Of a stretch of DNA of 7,803 nucleotides, positions 1-4,456 are shown one piece after another. Position numbers and translations under genes: made by a program. How positions within the stretch are numbered: the stretch's first letter is position 1; each line of letters starts with the position of its first letter. Below the pieces are notes generated by a model, which was not told the origin of the DNA, ran no database searches, and saw only the letters and a program-made list of their open reading frames with translations. Source of the stretch: Bacillota bacterium (GTDB lineage: Bacteria; Bacillota; Clostridia; Peptostreptococcales; Anaerovoracaceae); NCBI GenBank assembly GCA_017619985.1, contig JAFZRG010000064.1, positions 1 to 7,803 of the forward strand. The letters run 5' to 3'.

Positions 1-113
1 GGCGCTGCTTTTTCGACCGGATTGGGCGGCAGCGCCGCATCAGCGAAGACGAAGACGGCAGATGCGAGCAGCATAGCAGTGCTCAGTAATACCGTTCTGA
101 ACAGCTTATTCAT
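1..113 (-). CDS. Exported protein of unknown function, N-terminal fragment
   Basis: Only the first 37 codons lie in the window; the rest is beyond position 1. The visible peptide starts MNKLFRTVLLSTAMLLASA and continues to VFVFADAALPPNPVEKAA. It has a classic Sec signal peptide: a short basic n-region (K3, R6), a hydrophobic stretch of about 17 residues, and a likely signal peptidase I site after VFA (about residue 24). No lipobox Cys is seen. The start is supported by a GGGAG purine run just upstream. The ATG lies inside the end of the upstream small membrane protein gene (8-bp overlap), suggesting translational coupling. The mature start, D-A-A-L-P-P, resembles the mature start D-V-A-I-L-P of that upstream protein, so the two may be diverged relatives or share a processing route. 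The function is not recognised. The signal peptide and frame are clear; everything after residue 37 is unseen. Confidence 0.75.
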   Translation of the reverse strand, partial: MNKLFRTVLLSTAMLLASAVFVFADAALPPNPVEKAA

Positions 114-312
114 TCTCTTTCTCCCTTGCTTTCCTGCGCCTTATGGACTTCACCAGGAGCACGATTGCGATGATGATGAGCGCGATGGCCAGGATCAATG
201 CGCCGCCAACGATCAGGAACGCCGGCAGGATCGCCACGTCCGCGAAGACGGGCGAGGTCGCGGTAAGCAGAATGATGCCCGCCAGGAGCAAAAACCGTTT
301 CAATCTCTTCAT
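106..312 (-). CDS. Small exported single-pass membrane protein (68 aa)
   Basis: A 68-residue protein, not assigned to a family. Residues 1-24 look like a signal peptide: MKRLKRF, then a hydrophobic core, then SPVFA with probable cleavage before D25. A second hydrophobic segment spans about residues 29-54 and is followed by a strongly basic tail (KSIRRRKAREKENE). After cleavage the product would be a one-helix protein with a very short outside segment and a cytoplasmic basic tail. The frame is open further upstream, but ATG at 312 is preferred: it has a GGGGAG ribosome binding site at good spacing and gives a signal peptide, whereas the extension would read back through the MFS gene in another frame. 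The ATG overlaps the MFS stop as ATGA, and its own stop overlaps the start of the next exported protein by 8 bp. It may be an accessory subunit of the permease; that is inference from coupling only. Confidence 0.75.
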   Translation of the reverse strand: MKRLKRFLLLAGIILLTATSPVFADVAILPAFLIVGGALILAIALIIIAIVLLVKSIRRRKAREKENE

Positions 313-1352
313 TTGGTCTCCCCTTTCTTCAGATAAGAAACCGTATACCAAACGGCCGCAAGGCCGAAGACAAAGCTTACGAGGATGAGCCAGGCGCGGG
401 CGGACCCGCTCAGTTGGATCATCATGCCGGCCAGCGTGCCCGGCCACAGGGCCGAAGCCGCAAGGCCGAAGGCAAAGCCGGGTTCGTCCGGCATCAGTTT
501 ATACAGCAGCCACAGTGTGACGGGCATGCTGAGGTTGAGCAGGAACTGGCCCAAAAGCGACGCCGGCATGCTCGTGCTCAGGAACGCGAGCAGAAGCGCA
601 GCCGGAACGATGGAGACCGCGGAGCTTTTCGAGGCGCCGAGCCTGTCGCAGACGAATCCGCCTGCCATCTTGCCCGCGAACACGCAGAGCGTCATCACGG
701 CGGCTGTCACGAGACCGGTGTTCCAGGGAAACTCCGCGCAGCATCCTCCGATCGCCCGCACAGCGACAGCGATCGTCAGCAAAGCGGCCGCAAGCAGCGG
801 AAATGCGCTGCCCCGGTAGTCGGGCAGCGGGTCGCGCAGAGACTTCGCCGAAGAGGCAGAGACAGTTTCACTTGGATCCCCTTCCTTCCGGTAAGCGAAA
901 AAGACCGCGACTGCCATGGCGATCAGCACGATCGCCAGCGTATTTCCCAGCCAGGGAAAGGCTTTTCCGATCAGCACGCCCAGAGCGCCTGGCGCCACGA
1001 AGACGCCCAGGGGAGACGCCCTGCCCCCGCTCTGCTCCAGGGTCACGGTGCCGCCGCAGACGTGAAAACAGCTGTTGCCCAGCCCGATCACCGCGACGCG
1101 CAGCGTGAGCGGAAGAGGCAGAAACCAGCCCAGCGCGACGAGCAGCATCGCGAATGGCTCCGCTTTCCGGGACAGCCCCATGCGGTCCGTCCACAGACCG
1201 ACGAGGCACTGCGTCGTAAACGCCAGCGTGTTGTAGAGCATCACGGCTGCAACGAACCGGGTATCCCCCGCGCCGGGGCCATGATAGAACAGCGCCGCCA
1301 GGCAGACCCCGTCCACAAGCAGATGTGCGATTGCGTTCAGCGTGAGTATCAT
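309..1352 (-). CDS. MFS-type membrane transporter (347 aa)
   Basis: A polytopic inner-membrane protein made almost entirely of hydrophobic segments, with about 10-12 predicted helices. Two short charged loops fit the Major Facilitator Superfamily: LWTDRMGLSRKAEP (residues about 53-66), which resembles the conserved loop between helices 2 and 3 (usually G-x-x-x-D-R), and its counterpart GGFVCDRLGASKSS in the second half. A cytoplasmic linker with EGDPSETVSASSAKS separates the two halves. The segment GLGNSCFHVCGGT near residue 91 recalls the fosmidomycin-resistance (Fsr)-like branch, but I would not assign a substrate. At 347 residues it is shorter than the usual 390-410, so a helix or two may be reduced. 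The start is supported by GAGGGA six bases upstream and by an extended -10 box just beyond. Its stop codon overlaps the next start (ATGA), tying it to two small exported proteins. It is first in its transcription unit, behind the terminator of the preceding gene. Confidence 0.8.
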   Translation of the reverse strand: MILTLNAIAHLLVDGVCLAALFYHGPGAGDTRFVAAVMLYNTLAFTTQCLVGLWTDRMGLSRKAEPFAMLLVALGWFLPLPLTLRVAVIGLGNSCFHVCGGTVTLEQSGGRASPLGVFVAPGALGVLIGKAFPWLGNTLAIVLIAMAVAVFFAYRKEGDPSETVSASSAKSLRDPLPDYRGSAFPLLAAALLTIAVAVRAIGGCCAEFPWNTGLVTAAVMTLCVFAGKMAGGFVCDRLGASKSSAVSIVPAALLLAFLSTSMPASLLGQFLLNLSMPVTLWLLYKLMPDEPGFAFGLAASALWPGTLAGMMIQLSGSARAWLILVSFVFGLAAVWYTVSYLKKGETK

Positions 1353-1369
1353 CGTTTTCCCTCGGCACC

Positions 1370-1378
1370 ATTATAGCA
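1370..1378 (-). promoter_or_regulatory. Extended -10 promoter for the MFS gene cluster
   Basis: The minus strand reads TGCTATAAT, a perfect -10 hexamer with the TGn extension. No good -35 hexamer exists 16-18 bp upstream, where the terminator stem of the previous gene lies; an extended -10 can make up for that. The predicted start is near 1363, only about 11 nt before the ATG, so the ribosome binding site GAGGGA would be at the very 5' end of the mRNA. Confidence 0.6.
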
Positions 1379-1379
1379 G

Positions 1380-1408
1380 AAAAAAGAGACCCGGGCATTG
1401 CCCGGGTC
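1380..1408 (-). terminator. Intrinsic terminator of the pta-malY unit
   Basis: The minus strand has a perfect 9-bp GC-rich stem, GACCCGGGC and GCCCGGGTC, around an AAT loop, followed by TC and then six T. It begins 23 bp after the stop codon of the MalY/PatB gene and directly precedes the promoter of the next cluster. This is a textbook rho-independent terminator, and it separates the two transcription units. Confidence 0.9.
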
Positions 1409-1430
1409 ACAGTTGTGTTTTCAGGATTTT

Positions 1431-2609
1431 TTACAGTCCTCTGGCGTCGAACGCGGCCTTCAGCTGCTTCATGGCCTGCTCGACGACGCTGCGCGGGCAG
1501 CCCAGGTTGAAGCGTTCGAACTGCTTGGTCTCCGGGCCGAAGATGGCGCCGGAATCCAGCCACAGCTTGGCCTCTTCCACCATCAGGTGTTCGAGGTCTT
1601 CATCCGACAGTCCGTAGCCGGAGAAGTCGACCCACGTGAGGTACGTGCCGTCCGGGTCGACGAAGTGAGCCTTCGGGAAGTTCTTCTCCACGAAGTCCTT
1701 CATGTAGCAGACATTGCCCCAGATGTACTCGACCAGCTGGTCGACCCACTCTGCGCCCTTGGTGTAGCAGGACTTGATGGCCACCTGGCCCATGACGTTC
1801 GCCTGGCTGTAGCCGGCGGAGGTGTTGGCCTGCTTGAACTTGGCTCTCAGTTCGGGATTCGGGATGATGATGTTCGCGGACTGCAGGCCTGCCACGTTGA
1901 AGGTCTTGCCCGGGGAGGTGTACATCGCAAGGTTCTTCTGATACTTCTCGTCCAGGTTGAAGACGCTCGTGAACTTGTGGCCCGGGAAGACGAAGTCGCA
2001 GTGGATCTCGTCCACCATCCAGATGACGTCGTACTTCAGGCACAGGTCGCCGACCTTTTCCAGTTCTTCCTTCGTCCAGACGCGGCCGACGGGGTTGTGC
2101 GGGCTGCAGAAGATGAGGACCTTGACATTCTCTTCCTTCATCTGCTTTTCCATCTTCTCGAAGTCGATGGAATAGGCGCCGTCGTACTTCAGCTGGCAGT
2201 TGACCAGCTTGCGGCCGTTCTGCTTGATGGCTTCGGAGAACGGATAGTAGACAGGCTGCATGACCATCACGCCGTCGCCGGGCTGCGTGAAGGCCTGTAC
2301 GGAAATGTGCACGCCGTAGACGAGGCAGGCGCCAAGCGTGACCCACTCAGGCTTTACGGTGTAGCCATATCTGGTGGAGAACCAGTGGTTCAGCGCTTCG
2401 AAATAGTCGTCCAGGGGGTCGGTGTAGCCGAAGATGCCGTGGTCGATGCGCTTATGCAGGTCTTCCAGGATCTCGTCGGGGAGCTTAAAGTCCATATCCG
2501 CGACCCACATGGGGAGCAGGTCGCTTCTGCCCTTGCGCTTCATGCCGAAGTCGTACTTCAGACAGGATGTGCCGCGGCGGTCGATGATCTCGTCGAAATT
2601 GTACTTCAT
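1431..2609 (-). CDS. MalY/PatB-family PLP-dependent C-S lyase / aminotransferase
   Basis: A cytosolic fold-type I PLP enzyme of 392 residues, the normal length for the MalY/PatB family (cystathionine beta-lyase, EC 4.4.1.13, splitting cystathionine or cysteine conjugates to a thiol, pyruvate and ammonia). Visible family marks are: the N-terminal LPMWVADMDF (residues 32-41), HNPVGRVW with the cofactor-contacting Asn172, MVDEIHCDFVF with Asp200 that pairs with the pyridine nitrogen, SPGKTFNVAGLQSANIIIPN with Schiff-base Lys235, and FNLGCPR with Arg373 expected to hold the substrate carboxylate. The ATG at 2609 has a GAGAGGTG ribosome binding site at good spacing. The gene follows pta by 39 bp with no terminator between them, so the two are probably co-transcribed. 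Members vary (cystathionine lyase, cysteine desulfhydrase, regulator MalY, a few aminotransferases), so the exact substrate is not set; sulfur amino-acid metabolism is most likely. Confidence 0.9.
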   Translation of the reverse strand: MKYNFDEIIDRRGTSCLKYDFGMKRKGRSDLLPMWVADMDFKLPDEILEDLHKRIDHGIFGYTDPLDDYFEALNHWFSTRYGYTVKPEWVTLGACLVYGVHISVQAFTQPGDGVMVMQPVYYPFSEAIKQNGRKLVNCQLKYDGAYSIDFEKMEKQMKEENVKVLIFCSPHNPVGRVWTKEELEKVGDLCLKYDVIWMVDEIHCDFVFPGHKFTSVFNLDEKYQKNLAMYTSPGKTFNVAGLQSANIIIPNPELRAKFKQANTSAGYSQANVMGQVAIKSCYTKGAEWVDQLVEYIWGNVCYMKDFVEKNFPKAHFVDPDGTYLTWVDFSGYGLSDEDLEHLMVEEAKLWLDSGAIFGPETKQFERFNLGCPRSVVEQAMKQLKAAFDARGL

Positions 2610-2648
2610 GTTTGCACCTCTCTTAAATTCGCAATGTGATAGACAGGC

Positions 2649-3659
2649 CTACAGAGCTGCCGTGATGATGGACATCTTGTAGACTTCGTTCGCGTCGCAG
2701 CCTCTGGACAGGTCGTTGATCGGAGCGTTCAGTCCCAGGGAGATAGGACCGTACGCAGCGTAACCGCCGAGTCTCTGCGCGATCTTGTAGCCGATGTTGC
2801 CCGCTTCGATGCAGGGGAACACGAAGGTGTTGGCATAGCCCGCGACCTTGGAGCCGGGGAACTTCAGCTGGCCGACGACCGGGGAAACGGCCGCGTCGAA
2901 CTGCATCTCGCCGTCCGCGTTCCAATCGGGGTGCTTTTCCTTCAGGACCTTGATGGCAGCCTGGGACAGAGCCACGGTGCCGCCCTTGCCGGAACCCTTG
3001 GTGGAGAAGCTCAGCATGGCCAGTTTCGGGTCGATGCCGAAGACCGGAGCGACCTTGTAGATCTCTTCCGCGACTTCCGCCAGCTTTTCACCCGCGGTGA
3101 ACGTGACGTTGCCTTCCTTGTCCACGTTGTCCTGATAGTCGATGTTGATGGCGCAGTCGCCCATCGCGATCGTTCTCAGTTCTTCGGGTCCGTCTTCCCG
3201 GTTCAGAATGAAGCAGGAAGATACGAGGTGCGCGCCGGGCTTGGTCTTGACCAGCTGCAGAGCGGGTCTGACGGTGTCCGCGGTGGAATAGGTGGCGCCG
3301 CCAAGCAGGCAGTCGGCCTTGCCCATCTTCACCAGCATCGTGCCAAAGTAGTTGCCCTTCAGCAGGTTGGCGTGGCAGTCTTCAGGGCTCATCTTGCCCT
3401 TGCGCAGAGCGACCATAGCGTCGACCATCTCGTCCATGCCTTCGTACGTGGCCGGGTCGAGGATCTGTGCGCCGGAAATGTCGAAGCCTCTTTCGGCAGC
3501 GGTCTTCTTGACTTCATCGACAACGCCTACGAGGATGACGCCCATGAGCTTTTCCGCCAGCAGCTTGGAAGCCGCTTCCTGGATACGTGCATCGACGCCT
3601 TCGGTGAAGACGATCGTCTTGGGATTTTCCTTTACTTTCGCGATCAGCTTATCAAACAT
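2649..3659 (-). CDS. pta: Phosphate acetyltransferase
   Basis: Interconverts acetyl-CoA plus phosphate and acetyl phosphate plus CoA (EC 2.3.1.8), the first half of the Pta-AckA acetate route that yields ATP in fermentation; cytosolic. At 336 residues it is the compact single-domain form, without the N-terminal DRTGG region of the long enterobacterial enzyme. Family marks in order: KTIVFTEGVDARIQEAA (14-30), NYFGTMLVKMGKADCLLGGA (103-122), YSTADTVRPALQLV with the conserved Arg131, FPCIEAGNIGYKIAQRLGG (281-299) and NAPINDLSRGC (311-321) with Ser318 and Arg319. These match the phosphotransacetylase rather than the phosphotransbutyrylase pattern. The residue seven after the active-site Ser is Glu325, where Asp is usual. 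The ATG at 3659 has a GGAGG site six bases upstream. A MalY/PatB gene follows by 39 bp. No acetate kinase gene is in the window, so ackA must be elsewhere. Confidence 0.95.
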   Translation of the reverse strand: MFDKLIAKVKENPKTIVFTEGVDARIQEAASKLLAEKLMGVILVGVVDEVKKTAAERGFDISGAQILDPATYEGMDEMVDAMVALRKGKMSPEDCHANLLKGNYFGTMLVKMGKADCLLGGATYSTADTVRPALQLVKTKPGAHLVSSCFILNREDGPEELRTIAMGDCAINIDYQDNVDKEGNVTFTAGEKLAEVAEEIYKVAPVFGIDPKLAMLSFSTKGSGKGGTVALSQAAIKVLKEKHPDWNADGEMQFDAAVSPVVGQLKFPGSKVAGYANTFVFPCIEAGNIGYKIAQRLGGYAAYGPISLGLNAPINDLSRGCDANEVYKMSIITAAL

Positions 3660-3670
3660 TTGATACCTCC

Positions 3671-3686
3671 GTAAAAAGATTTTTAC
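3671..3686. repeat. Palindrome in the pta leader, next to the ribosome binding site
   Basis: GTAAAAAGATTTTTAC is a perfect 7-bp inverted repeat around a 2-bp centre. On the minus strand it lies in the predicted pta 5' leader and its last bases run directly into GGAGG. It could be an operator or a weak hairpin limiting access to the ribosome binding site. With only A-T pairs in most of the stem, chance in AT-rich DNA is also possible. Confidence 0.35.
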
Positions 3687-3718
3687 TAAACGGTTTTTAT
3701 ATGATCCATAACAGATTT

Positions 3719-3748
3719 ATTATACCGCATAGTTTTGGCTCTGTTCAA
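3719..3748 (-). promoter_or_regulatory. Promoter of pta
   Basis: On the minus strand TATAAT lies at 3724-3719 and TTGAAC at 3748-3743, with an 18-bp spacer. The -10 is a perfect match and the -35 matches four of six. The predicted start is near 3712, giving a leader of about 53 nt that contains the GTAAAAA palindrome and the GGAGG site. It is the only good promoter directly upstream of pta. Confidence 0.6.
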
Positions 3749-3841
3749 GAGAACTGCCAATTTATTCCGCGCCGTACTTCAGATGCAGAAAGGTGATGAT
3801 GTAGCAGCTCACTCAACCCGCATCCGGATTGAGTTCTCTTG
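3746..3841. repeat. Long-range 10-bp inverted repeat enclosing a hairpin; unexplained intergenic DNA
   Basis: CAAGAGAACT at 3746-3755 is the exact reverse complement of AGTTCTCTTG at 3832-3841. Inside is a second hairpin, 3811-3820 with 3825-3834: on the minus-strand RNA it is a 10-bp stem with one G-U pair and a GAUG loop. Its three terminal bases at 3832-3834 are shared with the outer repeat, so the two helices compete slightly. The loop plus the next base (GAUGC) is also complementary to GCAUC at about 3784-3788, allowing a pseudoknot. Neither hairpin has a following U-tract on the minus strand, so these are not terminators. Options are a structured RNA upstream of pta, a small palindromic element, or chance. 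The rest of 3749-3888 holds no convincing gene. Confidence 0.35.
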
Positions 3842-3860
3842 TTTTATCTTTAGCATCCAT
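3762..3860 (-). other. Short reading frame with one in-frame TGA (remnant or doubtful gene)
   Basis: From ATG at 3860 the minus strand reads MDAKDKTRELNPDAG, then TGA at 3815-3813, then VSCYIITFLHLKYGAE and TAA. The part after the TGA uses GC-rich codons like the host genes (GTG AGC TGC TAC ATC ATC ACC), while the first part is AT-rich. If the TGA were read as selenocysteine the product would have a U-x-x-C motif. However, no ribosome binding site precedes the ATG, the frame overlaps a strong inverted repeat, and I see no good bacterial SECIS hairpin just after the TGA. A decayed gene end or chance frame is more likely than a selenoprotein. Confidence 0.15.
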
Positions 3861-3888
3861 ATTTTGAATAGTTTTAGTTTTTCATTCC

Positions 3889-3946
3889 AAAAAAAAGAAG
3901 AGGCTCTGGGCCCTCCGCTATTCCAGCAGTGGGCCGAACCTTTCTT
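3889..3946 (-). terminator. Strong intrinsic terminator after the 122-aa gene
   Basis: On the minus strand a long hairpin forms: GGTTC-GGCCC-A-CTGCT, loop GGAAT, AGCGG-A-GGGCC, a CA bulge, then GAGCC. It can be extended outward by AAGAAA pairing with TCTTCTT across one bulged C. Eight T follow immediately (3896-3889). It starts about 52 bp after the stop codon of the orphan gene and ends that cassette. A promoter-like sequence lies between the gene and the hairpin, so it could also terminate a very short RNA. Confidence 0.85.
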
Positions 3947-3953
3947 CGATAGT

Positions 3954-3981
3954 ATGATATCATATCTATTCGTTTTGTCAA
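3954..3981 (-). promoter_or_regulatory. Possible promoter with an overlapping TATGATATCATA palindrome
   Basis: On the minus strand TTGACA (3981-3976, perfect) is followed after 16 bp by TATCAT (3959-3954, five of six). The -10 overlaps the perfect 12-bp palindrome TATGATATCATA, which looks like an operator half-site pair. A transcript would start near 3947, right at the foot of the terminator hairpin, so it would be only about 55-60 nt unless read-through occurs. It may also be a chance match in AT-rich DNA. Confidence 0.3.
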
Positions 3982-3998
3982 AGTCTGTTTATCACCGG

Positions 3999-4367
3999 CT
4001 ATCCCCTCTCACATAGATACCCGATATACGACTTCTGACCTGAGTTATCGCAATCATCGTATTTGTAATACCATCGGTGTGCGGCTTCAATATCATCGAT
4101 ATCATCAATATAGGGGATGTCATTTTTCTCACACCAGTACCGTACAGCCACAGCCGCTTCTTCATTCGTCATTCCAGGGCATTCCGGCATTAACACGTGA
4201 TCATCAGACTTTTCATATTCACTAAGCCGAGCCTCATCATAGCCTATAGTGTCCGGTGACTTTGCTGTTCCACATAAGTACCTTCCGCTTTTACATAGAT
4301 ACCAGTTGTTAAATGGTTTGTAATCTTTGCAATTTACAACAAGAATGCTTAAACTAATTGGTTTCAT
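3999..4367 (-). CDS. Orphan acidic cysteine-containing protein (122 aa), unknown
   Basis: I do not recognise this protein. It has 122 residues, is acidic (about 22 Asp/Glu against 14 Lys/Arg), and contains seven Cys (13, 25, 32, 63, 79, 106, 119) and three Trp (22, 78, 99). No signal peptide or membrane helix is seen, so it is probably cytosolic. Regions: a short beta-like N-terminus SLSILVVNC; NNWYLCKSGRYLCGTA with two spaced Cys; MTNEEAAVAVRYWCEKNDIP, probably a helix; an acidic run DDIDDIEAAHRWYYKYDDC; and a tail ending YIGYLCERG. The Met at 4367 is chosen over the one 12 codons upstream because AAAGGAG lies just before it and the longer form would be translated through that site and a terminator arm. 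Codon use is AT-rich, unlike guaA and pta on either side, suggesting transfer. It stands alone between a consensus promoter and a strong terminator. Confidence 0.7.
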   Translation of the reverse strand: MKPISLSILVVNCKDYKPFNNWYLCKSGRYLCGTAKSPDTIGYDEARLSEYEKSDDHVLMPECPGMTNEEAAVAVRYWCEKNDIPYIDDIDDIEAAHRWYYKYDDCDNSGQKSYIGYLCERG

Positions 4368-4391
4368 TTCATCAATCTCCTTTCCCAATTG

Positions 4392-4423
4392 AAAATAGCG
4401 CAAGCGTTTAAGCCTGCGCTATT
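4392..4423 (-). terminator. Hairpin terminator after guaA, overlapping the next promoter
   Basis: The minus strand forms a 12-bp stem (one G-U pair): AATAGCGCAGGC, loop TTAAAC, GCTTGCGCTATT, followed by TT and C. It lies 33 bp after the guaA stop. The U-run is short, so efficiency may be partial. Its 5' arm includes the last three bases of the TATAAT box of the next gene, so RNA started at that promoter would lack most of this arm and should not form the hairpin, while read-through RNA from guaA would. Confidence 0.6.
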
Positions 4424-4449
4424 ATACCAATTATTTACATTATTGTCAA
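4421..4449 (-). promoter_or_regulatory. Consensus promoter of the 122-aa orphan gene
   Basis: The minus strand has TTGACA at 4449-4444, exactly 17 bp, and TATAAT at 4426-4421, preceded by TGG, which gives the extended -10 TGn. Both hexamers and the spacing are perfect sigma-A consensus; this is the best promoter in the window. The predicted start is near 4414, with a leader of about 47 nt ending in AAAGGAG. The -35 box begins 7 bp after the guaA stop codon. Confidence 0.85.
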
Positions 4450-4456
4450 TTCAACC

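Noticed and set aside
313..447. Upstream extension of the 68-aa membrane protein to 113 aa
   Set aside because: The extension is Arg-rich shadow of the MFS gene; the internal ATG has the ribosome binding site and begins a signal peptide.
868..1563. Minus-strand frame of 231 codons overlapping the MFS gene in another frame
   Set aside because: Arg-rich out-of-frame translation that runs through the terminator and promoter region; the MFS frame has clear helices.
1398..2639. Plus-strand reading frame of 413 codons opposite the MalY/PatB gene
   Set aside because: Rich in V, L, D, H and R repeats typical of an antisense shadow, with no family motif; it also crosses the terminator.
2931..3674. 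Plus-strand reading frame of 247 codons opposite pta
   Set aside because: Shadow of pta with no recognisable motif.
3811..3834. Hairpin considered as a terminator
   Set aside because: On the minus strand no U-tract follows; on the plus strand the T-rich stretch is interrupted, the stem has a C-A mismatch, and there is no plus-strand gene to end.
3735..4016. Plus-strand frame of 93 codons across the intergenic island
   Set aside because: No ribosome binding site, reads through the terminator hairpin and A-tract, and has low-complexity Ser/Phe content.
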